Assembly (NCBI GenBank): GCA_963678705.1
Contig: OY783203.1
Span: 1,612,001 to 1,676,000 of the forward strand
Length of the DNA: 64,000 bases
Reading direction: 5' to 3'
Origin: Panorpa germanica
Taxonomy: Eukaryota; Arthropoda; Insecta; Mecoptera; Panorpidae
Shown here one piece after another: positions 41,216 to 53,952 of this stretch. Under the pieces are notes generated by a model that was given only the letters and a program-made list of their open reading frames with translations, was not told the origin of the DNA and ran no database searches. The position numbers and the translations under genes were made by a program. Within the stretch, counting starts at the first letter, position 1; each line of letters begins with the position of its first letter.

Positions 41216-44200
41216 TTAAATACTCTTTTTCATTGTGTCTATAAAATAAGCAATTGCTTTTAGGCTCTCTGTGTTTATATCTCTATCATTATCTGTCAAC
41301 AATAATAAACCCCTTTTACTAACTAACATTGGAGGAAATCTTCTTGTGTAGCTGTTATATTTTACAGTTGGATTTAACACGCATTTTTTTGATCCAATCG
41401 TTTCTTTTTTGTTATTAGATTTAACAATATCCGTTGATTCTGGCGAAGTGCTTTGCGGTAACGTCCTGAATTCTTCTATACCCTTCTCTACACCAACCTG
41501 TTCTATTGATTCTAATACAACTCGACACTTTGGTAATGATTCATAAAGTGCTATACTCTGCAAACTAAGTTGTGAAGAGGGTGAATTTACCGAAGAATGG
41601 GTCCTGTCTTCCATTTCAATATCTTCTTCAGAACTTAGTATAAAGTCTGAATCTATATCTGCAACACTCGTTATACATTCTGCATTGTTTGAACTTAAAT
41701 TAACTGAGACCAGTGTCATATTGATTGTGTTGTCTATTCCATCTGGAGGTTCTGTTTTTAAAGGACTCGTTAACGATTCAGAACTGCAATCATCTGAGGA
41801 TATATCTATAACTTCTAGAGCTCGTAGTTTGGAAGATTGTTCGGTATTTGACAATTCTACAATATCGTTGTCCCATGTTCTATTATTTTCAGATTGAAAT
41901 AATAACTCAACTGCATCAGTTTCCATTGACGTTTTATCTATACTAGTTGACAATGATTCAACAAATTCATTATCATTATCTGGAGTCTGCTCACTGACAT
42001 AACGTAAATTAAATTGGCTTAAAGGAATTACTGTACTGCTGTCAGTACTTGAAGCATTAAGACTTACATTATTTGTTTTGTTCAGTACAGTTGCATCAGA
42101 ACTAATCTCCGTTATTTCATGAACTATATTTAATTTACAATTAAAATTAACTTTGCGTTTTGCTTGCACTTCATTTGTTATAGATATGCCAGTTTGTGTA
42201 GATTGTGTTAAAGGCAAATCATTATCTGTAGCATTAATATCACTCGTATTGATATGTATGTCTGTAATATTGCACTTATCTCTTAAAGTGATGTCTCCAG
42301 ATTGAAGATCTGTTTGGCATGCCACTTCCATTGTTTTACAGCCTTTACTTACTAAACTTGCACGGTTTATTGAAGAACTAAGAAACACTTGCCAAGGTTG
42401 TATACGGCTTAATTTATTTTTAAGTCTAAGTTGATTGTCATCCATATCTATAAATCTATTAATATTTTTTGGCGGTTGAGAGCTCAGTAGTTGTGAATTT
42501 GGTAAGGTGGAAATGGGCTGACTTGACTGAGTATTTTCTACATATTCTATATTTTGTGTACTAGCTGTCATAGGGATGAACTCAGATTGTGTGATAGATA
42601 AATCAAAGGTATTTTGCGATGCTTGATATTCTTTTCTTTTTGGATTTGTAATGTTTTCTTCTGTGTTACAACATGGGGAAAATTCATCAAAATCATTAGG
42701 TGTTGAAGAGATTATTTCACTTTGCACTGCTGTTCGCTTATCAACTGTTGGTAAATTGAGTTCAGATATTTGCGGAACATCAATCACTATTTCTTCATGT
42801 CTGGGTTCCAGAGTTAAATCTTGAGAAGCAAGTGGGATTTTGCTATTATTAACCCTATGTAATACACCTCTTTTTAACGCTTCATTACAAACATATTCAT
42901 TCTGACATATTGGATACACACATTTAGGGTTCATCATTTTCACAAAATCATCTATATTTTGAGGCGAAAAAATGTCATCATATGTAATGAAATACATTCC
43001 AATTTCTTTAAGATTACTTTCCGACAAGGTATAGTCTAAGGTAGGGAATAAAGTGATGATTTTTTTAGTTTTATAACGTCTGAAAAAGTTTATAAATAAT
43101 TTATTTTATTTATATATATTAACAACAAGTTTTATTAATCTAACTAATTCAAATCTGCGTTACCTTTCAATGTCCGACAATATAACTGTATTGTTCCAAA
43201 CTACTCTAATAGTATCAGATCTATTCTCACTGAAGTATTGGATTAAGCCAGCACTCTTAAATGATTGTAATCTATTGGAGCCCGGAAAAACCTTTATACC
43301 AGCTTTAGCAATTCCAAACATTAATTGCTCCATGCCCCAAATTGGCGCTGATAGTACAAACTGGTAATTGCTATTATTTCTGAAACGAAGAAATTATTAA
43401 ATATTACTTCTATATGATATAGAGTAAGATTCAAGACTATCTGTCATATTCTGTCTTTTCTTAATATTTCGAATTTATTTCTTCAGTTATTTTTATATAT
43501 TTTTGATCATATTACACATCTAACTCCTTAGTCTTAAATAATACAGTCTTAATTTCTATAAACCATGTCTTAATTTCTATAAAACTGTACTATATATTAT
43601 TAAAGTTTGTTACCAGAACTTTAAATGTCCAATTATTTCTTAACAACTCCTGATAATTTAGGAAATATTAACAATTAAAGAAGTCGTTTTTTTTACTTTA
43701 ATTATTAAAGGATTCCATCGTTATAGAAAATTCCAATACATGGTACGTTACATGCAATAAATTTGCCATCTCTTTTATACAACAGAGACGCATACGAATG
43801 TGTGTGTGATACGTCGTTACTACTAACAGCTGAGTTGTGTATTCCATGAAGTATTATATAACTAAGGCTGCGAACAAGGAAAAATAATTTCCATTATTTA
43901 TTACTATTTATTTCTTCTAAAAAAGAAGCAAAACTGAAATTCAATTTTTTTTGTTATGGCTCAAAGTCATCAAGGGAAAAAATAAAAAATTTAAAATTTT
44001 TCAGTGGTAGCGGGCACTGAGAGACAAAAACTTAGAACATCTTATTAGTCCATTATAATAATGTACATCTCTGCTTCAAATTCAAGTGACATATAGATAT
44101 TACTTACTTTACAATATTCTTTACTTGTTCAACAGCAAGATCGGTTGAAAAATCAATTGGCAATCCCATTGCAGTATTGTCTATGTATAGAGTATCAATA

Positions 44201-45067
44201 ATTTCATTTTCTCCTAAAGACAATAAAAAGTTATTTTCAAGCAAGGCCGACTCAAATCGAAAACAGCCAGTATAAAAAATTGTTTCATTAGGACCTGTAA
44301 TTAAAGAACGAAAAACTATAGAGGCTTTTATTGTCACATTATAAAAATGTTAAAATTCAAGGATGTAAAAGTACATTTAAATAGGAACATAACACTGCCA
44401 TCAGCATTTTCCGTAGGACACAGCGTTACAGTAATTGTTATTCTGTTCACAAATATAGCTGTTGGTTCATACGGTTTTATAGCTTTTAGGAATTTATGAT
44501 CCACCTGAAACAATACATTATTGTGTGTTTCATTTCTTTCTGATATCATTAACAAATAAAACATATTTACACATTTAAGTTTATGTTTACCTTTGTAATG
44601 CGCTTTAAAATGTTGATGTTATGTTCTGAAGAATATATTTGTGAAGTGAACTGTCCATCTATTAAGGTATTCATTGTTTCGATATCCAGTCGTGTTAGAA
44701 AATGTGCATAAGGCTGTAATTTGAAAAATTACCTAATTAGTGTTATATCCTAAATAGTAACATAAATAATTTTCAGTGCCTTTAGTACCTAGTTTAAACT
44801 AGGCCTCTATATATAGACGCTAGATATATATTTATTTTCCACAAATTTTGTAACTTACCACACACTGTACTGAAATACATATTGAGGAAAATGCAAAACA
44901 ACAATGTTTTCAGCTAATATACTGTAGTCGTGAGCAACACAGATAAATTTGATATTATTAAATTGTTAAGTTGACAAAATAGTATTGTTTTTAAAGAGTC
45001 GTATACTTACTTTATTGTTTTTCCAACAATTAACGGCAATATACTCATTTATGATATTTCCCTCCAT
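41216..45067 (-). CDS. DCLRE1B-like: SNM1B/Apollo (DCLRE1B) homologue lacking the nuclease motifs, 858 aa
   Basis: Apollo is a metallo-beta-lactamase/beta-CASP 5' exonuclease of telomere end processing and crosslink repair. Minus-strand exons: 45011-45067, 44591-44713, 44375-44504, 44108-44294, 43164-43379 and 41216-43079. All phases agree. Fold landmarks match animal Apollo in order: IAVNCW, GSVMFLF (96-102), FYTGCFR (110-116), IDTLYIDNT (136-144) and a strand ending in CVYPI (about 290). The metal ligands are gone: HxHxDH is RLDIET (27-32), the NHCPGS histidine is N93, the TGDFR aspartate is C114, and SDHSS reads DDIFS (272-276). From about 290 onward is an acidic Ser/Thr/Asn-rich tail with no domain I know. 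It includes VIDISSDD (661-668), a SUMO-interacting-type motif. The long open frame and clean splice sites argue against a pseudogene. I expect a non-catalytic scaffold. Confidence 0.83.
43561..43865. repeat. Dispersed repeat family R, copy 1
   Basis: This copy lies in intron 4 of the Apollo-like gene. It shares AACCATGTCTTAATTTCTAT, AAAACTGTACTATATATT, ACATGGTACGT and the block GCCATCTCTTTTATACAACAG with copies near 50573-50790 and 60301-60545. No ORF or defined ends were found. Confidence 0.7.
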
Positions 45068-45726
45068 TTTCACAATAATCGAAAAATTAACGAAGTTTAT
45101 TATTTACATAAGAATCTGAATTATTTGTATCAAATTATATATATTCTGCAAGCACTTTAATATTTCACATAGGGCACATCGTTACACAGCGTAACGTCAG
45201 CAGAGAGTTAATTTTATCTTAAACCTATTTCACCAAATTCAAACAGCATTTCCAACTGTTTTCAAAAACTAACTATCTGTCAAATATTTCGTAAGGATAA
45301 TGTCAACGATCTTGGTTCATAGATAAGAAGAATAAGAATACTGAAAGAGAATAGGTCAGTCTGTAGTCTGTACAGACTTGTGTTTGGACTTGTGGCTCAC
45401 CCTCTTGAGACATCACTGTATCGACGTGTTTGTTGCTTGTCTATGATTTGACATCTGCTGTCAATTTGTGCTTCTGTCATTAATATTCTGTTTTCTGATT
45501 TTGATGCGAGAATTTTAAAGAAATTTATTTTTTTGGTGATTTCCACATATCACACAAAAATATGACAGTTTTTGTAAAGAAGAAATATAAATGTATACAT
45601 TTTTAAGTTCAAGACAGATATAACCATGCTACTTCTTTTATAATATATAAAAACCAAATATTCTCATTGCTTCCACATCCCATGGTGTCCCCAATAGAGC
45701 CCTATAAAAGAGGGCTCCAACTTAAA
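45068..45726. promoter_or_regulatory. Shared bidirectional promoter interval
   Basis: The start codons of the Apollo-like gene (minus, 45067) and the AP1AR-like gene (plus, 45727) lie 659 bp apart and face away from each other. Both 5' UTRs and the promoter must fit here. I see no TATA box that I would trust. Confidence 0.6.
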
Positions 45727-47913
45727 ATGGGGACATGTTATGGGCGCTGTTTTAAACGTCGGGATAGTTTATCAAGGTTTGTTCATTTTTCCACTCGGAG
45801 CTGGGACTTTATTAAATATATTACTTGATATTTAGATATTTTATGCCTGCAACATCATTTCAAATTAGTAAAATATATTTTTAGGAGTGCTCATCATCGA
45901 TTGAGTTTGTCGAATACAATGGATGATATTACAGTTGCCAATGAGGTGTGTCATAAATATTGGTTTTTAAATGAAGTACATATATTATAACAAATTTAAT
46001 ATAATTGAACATGTTTATAGATATTGATTGACTGTAGGATGAAAAATAGTTCGAGGTAACAACCCTATTTTTACATTACTTGGAATCAGCTAATACGTAA
46101 TTTTGGTTCATTTTTGATTAATATTTTTTTCTTTTTTGCCTTCTGGAAAAGTTTTGTCTCTCGCTATTTTAAGAAGAATAAAATACGTGGAGAGGTAAAA
46201 ATCAAAGTTGTTTAAATGAATATAAATCACTGTTTCACAAAAATTCAATTCTATACCTGTTAAACACAGTTACATGTTAATGTTAAGATTTACTTAACAT
46301 TAAAGAAGTTACTTTTATGTAAAAAATAACGTTTTGTTACCTATTTTATTGCTATTAACAAAGGGACTTTTTCTAGTTTAGAAGAATCATAAAACGTTCT
46401 ATTTGGATTAGTAAAATCATTTTTAAGAATTAAAACGGGCATACGAAGACTTTTGTCTCTTTAGAATCATAAAATAAAATGACCAAAATTTAAACCTTTT
46501 CAAATTAAATATTGATAAGATTTCAAATAACTTAAATGTTGCTAGTATTTAAGATAATATACATGTTTTGTGTTTAGAAGGTATCTACACACAGCATCCG
46601 ACAATTGACTTGACAACAACTAAACAAACATGGATAAAGTCATGCACTGCTTTTGAACGAGTGTTATGTCGCAGATTTAAATAAAACGTGATATTGTAAT
46701 TTTATATATATACATCTATTCATATAGTAACCAAACAGGAGTACGAATTAATTGCTACTTACGATTTTAGTAATGTATCTCATAGCATGATCAAACCTAA
46801 AGTAGTAATTTGTTCCTAACTCATTCCGGCTATATATATCGTCCAACCAAGTAATCTCCGTTACATTTCGCCATAAATCAACTATTTTCCGGAGATCATA
46901 TTTAGTAAATATTATACACGCTACTTGTAGTTTTATACAATTTAATTTGCGTTTGTTACAAATATAATTATTTTGTGCAAGAAATGTAACAGTGGTTCAT
47001 ATTTATAAATATATCCATCTTTGCACATATGTGTATATTCTAGAAAAAACGCCTCGATTTAATGGAAGATTTTTGGGGTGCACCAAATGAAACATCATAT
47101 ACAAGGTTTAATAATGGGCAATCAAATTCTTCAACCGCGTAAGTATTTTTGTATATAAGTAATAATAATATATACATATTGTATTCATATATTTTATATC
47201 GGAATGAAAATTTAAAATTTAAGGTCAGGAACAGATATTCAACTTCAATGCTTAGACGTTGGAAATTTGCTCACGTCTAAAGGTCCATGTACGCATTTGT
47301 TAGGGAGAGATAATGGTTTAACTAATCTGTCAACACCGGCTAGCTCTTTAGACTTAGAATGGGAACACGAATACAATTCTAATAATAATCATCCGTGGTA
47401 ATTATTTTATTTTTATTGTATAAGTAATATGGAATTCTGAATTACACTAATAGTAATGCTAATGAACAATTTCGTGAATTTTCTACTGAGGATATGCATA
47501 TATCTGATCAAATAAATAAGCTCTAGAATAGCACTGTTAAGTCCTAATTTTTATAAAATAATAATAGTTTGAATGGATTCCTATTTTTATAAGAATAGGT
47601 AAATGAATGCCGTTGATATCGCATTAACGATTCGCATGCATAAAAGGTTCCAGCTTTTATTAGATACATTTATTTCCATAGGACTGTACTCCCTGAAGAT
47701 GAATATGTTGATATTTTACCCGAAGCTAGTACAGCAACTGCAACAGTAGCTTCAGGTTGGTCTCATATTTCAACTCCAGACTCTTTGGAATGGGATCCTG
47801 TTGAACCTAATTTTGAAGAATCTGCTTTGGATGCAGATACAGAGAAATTATTAAATGAAATTGAAAGACTGACAAATCAAGTTTTACAAGAAACTGGAAA
47901 TGGTAACAGCTGA
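45727..47913 (+). CDS. AP1AR: AP-1 complex-associated regulatory protein (gadkin)-like adaptor, 203 aa
   Basis: Gadkin links AP-1 coated endosomes to kinesin-1 and Arp2/3. Exons: 45727-45776, 45885-45945, 47044-47138, 47224-47397 and 47682-47913. Phases agree, and the sum is 203 codons plus stop. The N-terminus MGTCYGRCFKRR fits N-myristoylation at Gly2 with nearby palmitoylated cysteines, as in vertebrate AP1AR (MGNCCWTQCF). SSLDLEWEHEY and DSLEWDPVEP resemble the two acidic tryptophan motifs of AP1AR (SLDLEWEDEE and GLEWENDF). It is shorter than the human protein (about 302 aa), and the basic coiled coil that binds AP-1 is not evident. Either this lineage lost it or an exon in the 1.1-kb intron 2 was missed. 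The identification rests on short motifs, so it is tentative. Confidence 0.62.
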
Positions 47914-50900
47914 TTACGAGATTATTAAAGACGTGCCTGAAATAGTCTATTGTCGCTCATATAATAGAAACTAACTACCCACCATCTATTAAAAAATAAC
48001 ATTTATATAACTATATAAACATCATGTTGAATAATATTTTCATAGTATGAAGTGATGGCTGTAATAATTTGTATAAATCAGATATTATTTAAGTATGGCA
48101 TAGTGTGCATACTAAATATAGTGTAAAAGTTACAATAATCTATATTGCTTAGATTGTAGAAATTGTTGTTGATATTATTTAGTTACTCTGTGTTAATTTT
48201 ACATATCATAAAATTTTTTTTTTAAATTATTTCAAACCAAAATTATATATATACTTCCGCAATTTACGTATGTCCGTATACAATCTTGTTATTTAAAAAC
48301 TACATAATTCATACCACATATACCACTGCCAGTTTTTAAATAATAATGATTATTTTGTTATGAAATGTTTAAAAATATTTTTTATTTTAATTTTTAAACA
48401 AACAAAATATTTGAAGGGTATATTTTTAACATTTAATAAGCACGCTTACTAATTTTCTTTATTTGATATAATTAGCAAATATTTTTAAGTGTTTAATTAA
48501 GTTAGGTATGAACTAAAATATTAAATATTATTAAAATTATAGAGATTTTTATTAGAGCCAGCATTTATCAAGTCAACGAGAAAATTGCAAATTTTGAATT
48601 TTAACAGAATTGATATAGGTTGAGTTAATTGAGTTAGGTTGATTTGGAATGGCTCTACAGTTATGTTAATATTTTCCCCATATGGAATGGAAAAATATCC
48701 CGAGTTGGGACCAAAGAGTGGAATATTTAATTTCGGGTAATAGTTAAAATTATATTGAATATTATATAATAAAATAGGTATGAATCTCTGGTGGAAATAG
48801 TACATGTCGTAGTCTATTTTTTGTTTTTTTTTTGACTAGAAACAATTGGCATTATTAGAGAATAAAATTATTTTTTCATGCGATAATTTTTTTTTACATT
48901 AAGTCAGGAATTCACTTACAAACAATATTGCGTAGAAGTGTATCAGATTTAAGAATCTGCGTTTACATTTACCGCTACAGTACACAGTGTACAGTTGCAA
49001 GTGGTTTGTGGTACGTACAGAGCCATCAATTTGAAACAATACTGCTCACCATTTTTTACAAGTGCATTCCCAGCGATATGTCGACATAATGATAGTAATA
49101 AATTACTTTTAAATTATTGTTTTATTTTGGAATTTTCAAATAGCATAGAAAATCAGAGTGCAAATATGAAACAGAAAAACAAAGTTGTAAAATTGAGTTT
49201 TGTACTCAGAAATCCTTCGCACTTCTTTTCGTATTATTTCCAATAAAACACTTTGCGATAGAATACAGGAATAACTGAATAACTATACTCACTGAAAGTT
49301 AAGAGAAAGATTGAAAGAGAACAACATTTTTCCTTTAATAGAAAACATCATTAGATAATCCCATTTCTTTTAAAATAATATTTGAGTACTTTTTATAATT
49401 GTTGTATATATAAATATATAATTACTAGAGTATACCCCCGTCGCAAGCGACGACTGTCTTTTGTATGTGCATTAAATTTCATTTCAAATTTTAATTCCAT
49501 TTTTAAATTGAAATATTTAACTCGTTCTATATAAATTTATATATAAAAAGAAATAATTTTTCATATAATAGCGTTGCGGTGAGACAAACGCTAAAATAAT
49601 TATAACCATATAAAATTAATTAGGTTTATAAAATTGATACATTATCTTTCTTCTAATTTTTATTTCCATTTCTTATGTGCTCTTTCCTCGCATCTCTATT
49701 CTTCCGTTGTCCTTTTATTCTTTTTTTTTCTTTGCTCTATCCCACTTCATTCTTTGCTAACATGAAAACCACTGTTAATTTCATACTTCCATTACTTTTA
49801 AAAATTATATTCAAGTGAAATATTAATTAAATTAAATTATTATTATTACATTTTTAAAATATAATTCCTAATTATTTTATTAAATTTATATGAAATATAC
49901 TACACAATCATATTTTAAACTGTGCCAACACTGATGTGGGTGGGTATATAATTTCGCTATCGCCTCATCACTTTTCAATATTCATTTCTGCTGTGATTAA
50001 TGCTGCTTTATATTAATAAAAGGAACATATACTTTCCTTTCTTTGTTCGGGGAGCTTTTTACTATGTATACTTATTTTCTTCCCCATTTATAATAGCGGC
50101 CATATTACTCTTAGCACTTCCTGTTCCTTCGACCATTAGCTATATATCTATGCCTAATTTTTTATTTCCTCTTTTTCCGGTGCCATCTTAAACTTTTCGA
50201 GCTTTTTAATCTATTCATTGGCCTCTTGACTAATAAACATATGTACTATTTATACCAAATGTTGTTAATATATAATTAATTGTATTATGTAATTTATGTA
50301 CCCGGCAGTGTAAAAATATATTCTAAGTATATAGTATAAAATTAAAAATAATTTCTTTGAACTTATTAATCTTAAATATAATTATAGAACTACACCAAAT
50401 TAGAAAATTAGTTAGCCAAGTAATGTCGTGGCTAATATCAGAGATAGTGAATTTTTCTTGATAACCGTAACTTGATGGCCGTTGTGTAGAATTAAGATTC
50501 CGGTAAAAAAATATTTGTTTTCTAATATCAATAGTTCTCCATAGAACGCGCAGAACTAGGCGGCCCGCGAGATATTAACAATTAAAATAGTCATTTTTGA
50601 CCATTGATTTAATTTTTGAATCATTAATAGAATCCAAAGTTATAAAAAATAAAGCTGCACGTGATATTCAATGATTTGCCATCTCTTTTATACAACAGAG
50701 CATACTTGCATTCGACTGTGTGTATTTGATACGTTTACTACCATCAGCTGCGTTGTGCATCCCATCAAGTTTTATAGTATGATTCACAGATTTGATTGGT
50801 GTGAAAAAAGATAAATGATCTTGATTACTTATTACATCTATGACGTCATATGCAGAGCTAAGACAGAACTGAAATTCAAATTGTAAATGTAGTAATACCT

Positions 50901-51680
50901 CCGTCTACTTTTATATATTAAATAAAATCGCCAATATACATATATTATAACCTATATTTCAATGAAAAATAAAAAAAAGACCACTGCTCTTCAACGAAAA
51001 TGAGTTTAGAAGCCTATCAGAGATAAAAGCACATTCGTAGAAGCATATGCGCGTGTATTAGTTCACAATGGTTTTTGATATGTACGCATGCTCTTTGCAA
51101 AGAGTTACATGAATTTGTTTCACGTGTATATCTATCCATACGAGTTTGGTGAAGGTAGTATTATCTCTGGAAGGTAGCTGTGGTTCGATATAGTTTTACA
51201 ATCTGTGGTGTAGTTTAATGTTTAGAAATGGCGGATTTCGCATTCTAGGTATAATTTAAAAGTTTTATAGATTTATATGCGTGTTTTCATAAATTATTTA
51301 TGCATGCAGTAATTCCCTGTGTCTAAATGTCAAGTTTACTTTGTAAAGGTGTTTGGATAATAAAATGGCGTATTTTCTAAACAAATTACCTTGATAGAAG
51401 GTATTGTTTACTTGTGATAATGGTTATAACACTATGACAGAACAGTAAACGCCTTCATTTGGTAGTTTACAAACAAAAATCCTCGATATGTTGACTAGAA
51501 AGTTTAATTAAGTCTACATAATGTTCATCTAGAAATTTGGGCAAAATAGAGGTAATTATTCAGTTATAATACTTAATGAAAAATACTGCTAATTTTTTTT
51601 AATAGTTAAATATTCGTTATCTGCTTATTCGTCATTTCAATAATTTTCAGTTCTAAGAAAAAGTATATATTAACGTCAGG
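47914..51680. other. Intergenic interval between AP1AR-like and Nrk genes
   Basis: AT-rich. It holds the AP1AR-like 3' UTR on the left and the Nrk 5' region on the right. A GC-rich palindrome, CGTCGCAAGCGACG, at about 49439-49453 follows TAGAGTATACCCC and looks like a mobile-element end. Copy 2 of repeat family R is at 50573-50790. A 94-codon minus-strand frame at 48521-48805 is not supported as a gene. Confidence 0.5.
50573..50790. repeat. Dispersed repeat family R, copy 2
   Basis: It matches copies 1 (43561-43865) and 3 (60301-60545), most clearly through TTTGCCATCTCTTTTATACA followed by ACAGAG, the ATTAACAATTAAA block and the CAGCTGNGTTGTGNATCCCAT block. It is more worn than the other two. 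Confidence 0.65.
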
Positions 51681-53952
51681 ATGTATAAAAAACTGTGCTG
51701 CCAATTTTGGATATTTGCACTTTTGTTGATTCATTTGGAGCAGATACCGTCAGAAGCCATAGGATATTGTTCAATTTATAATGGAAAGGTTCGTTAAAAC
51801 ATTTTTGTGTTCAACTTATGTGCATTTATTATGTACATTTGCTAAAACATGGTAAGTATACTGATTATGATTATTCTTAATGCTAATTGGTATTTGTTTT
51901 TAGGTTTGTAAGAACTACCTTAAACGATCTAGACTAGTTTGGTATAATATGTCAACTGATAGTAATAGCGGAGAACTTAATGAGCAGATCACTTCTGGTT
52001 TGTGGGACGAGATGATAGTTGGTTTAACAGAACCTTGTCGAAGTGCAGCTGAGGTTTATATATTGTTCTTGTTTGTAGCCACATAAAAAATTCCAATTAA
52101 TTACTTAACTAATTTATTTAATTTTCAGAAATTATTATGTTTATATGCATTCCCACAGTGTGAATATGAAAATGATAATCCTGTTGGATTGCCACTATGC
52201 TATCAAGATTGCATTGCAGTTAGGCAACAATTTTGCTATAACGAATGGGCGTTAATTGAAGATAAGAACCAACGTGGAATCCACTTTAAATCAAAGAAAC
52301 ATTTTACATTACCCATATGTGAAACATTGCCTAAATTTAATCGCGATGATAAAAAATCTGTTTGTTCATCGGCTGGGCTAACAGAAATAAAACAAGATGA
52401 AATAACAGGTATAATATAATAATGCATCTTATATTCAAAGATATAAGATACATTTATGTGTTATTTATAGATAATTGTCGAAATGGAAACGGCAGATTTT
52501 ACATGGGAACAGTGAACACCACTTACACTGGCATACCTTGTCAACATTGGAATTCACAAAAACCACATTCCCACGTGAGACCACCTGACGTCTTTCCAGA
52601 AGTTCAAAATGCAGAAAATTACTGTCGGAATGCAGGAGGTGAAGAACCATCTCCTTGGTGTTATACTATGGATGTAAATGTTCGCTGGCAGAGATGTGAA
52701 ATACCATTATGCGGTAACAAAGTAGTTAAGTCAAGCACATATATATGTATATTTTTTTAATAATATTTCTATTATAGCAAATTCTACTGAAGAGAGCACT
52801 GACAGCAAGAAAATTTCTATGGAGACATTTTTTACGCCTACATTCATTTTTATATTAGCCGGTGTTGGATTTGCAGCTATTGTTGTTATATTGCTGATTG
52901 TACTATTATGCCATCGATTTTTTTATCATAAACGACAAATAGTCATGGGATACGATCAGACAGCAACTCAAGAAGTAAACATAGACTTGGATAAACTTCC
53001 AAGTAATATGGCATACCATAGAACAGGAGCTCAACTGAATCCAAAACTAGAAAAACTTGAGTTTCCAAGGAATAATATTATCTATATGAGAGATTTAGGT
53101 CAAGGAGCGTTTGGTAGAGTTTTTCAAGCTAAAGCTCCTGGTTTAGTTAACGAAGAAGAATTTACTTTGGTAGCTGTTAAAATGCTGAAAGATGAGGCAT
53201 CACAAGATCTACAGGTTGATTTTGAAAGAGAAGCCTGTTTGTTAGCTGAGTTTGATCACCCTAATATTGTTAAACTACTTGGTGTTTGTGCTATAGGACG
53301 ACCTATGTGTTTATTATTTGAGTACATGGGACGAGGTGATTTAAATGAGTTTCTACGTTCTTGTTCGCCTGGCAACTATGTTGTTCACAGTGTGCATCCA
53401 GAAGAAACCGAAATGTTTAGAGATGTACAATTGTCTCACATGGATCTGCTTAATGTTGCACAGCAAGTTTCAGCTGGAATGGTATACCTCTCTGATAGAA
53501 AATTTGTTCATAGAGATTTGGCAACCAGAAATTGTTTAATAGATGACGATATGGTTGTTAAAATTGCGGATTTCGGTTTGTCACAGAAAATCTATTTGCA
53601 AGATTATTATAAGGGAGATGAACATGATGCAATACCAGTTCGCTGGATGCCACTCGAGAGTATTTTGTATAACAAATACACGCTAGAGTCCGATGTGTGG
53701 GCATTTGGAGTGTGCCTATGGGAAATATTTTCCTTTGCTCTTCAACCCTATTATGGAATGACGCATGAGGAAGTAGTGAAATTTATTAAAGAGGGAAATA
53801 TGTTAGGTTGTCCGGAAAATACACCAGTAGATGTTTATGACCTGATGAAATCATGTTGGCATCTCAAACCTACTGGTAGACCGTCGTTTCGGTCTATATA
53901 TCAAAAATTATATGATATTCAGAAGGACTTAGAACGACGCCTAACAGAGTAA
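51681..53952 (+). CDS. Nrk: Frizzled-kringle receptor tyrosine kinase, Nrk/Ror2 type (MuSK-like), 651 aa
   Basis: This single-pass receptor kinase belongs to the Ror/MuSK group (Wnt-type co-receptor ectodomain, neural in flies). Exons: 51681-51788, 51904-52053, 52129-52408, 52471-52713 and 52778-53952, with phases consistent. The signal peptide covers about residues 1-26. A Frizzled cysteine-rich domain spans about 30-165 and a kringle domain 182-260 (CRNG ... PWCYT ... CEIPLC). The membrane helix is at about 282-305. The kinase spans about 360-635: GQGAFG 368-373, VAVK lysine 395, HRD 505-507, DFG 525-527 and activation-loop tyrosines 533, 537 and 538 (YLQDYY). The whole kinase lies in one exon. 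The juxtamembrane [16 protein letters not shown] and kinase match MuSK more closely than Ror1. There is no Ig domain, as in fly Ror and Nrk. Poly(A) signals are at 54107 and 54130. Confidence 0.95.

Noticed and set aside
48521-48805. 94-codon minus-strand frame (FGPNSGYFSIPYGENINITV)
   Set aside because: No family resemblance, AT-rich codon use, and no splice partners found. It could be a relic of something but I cannot support a call.
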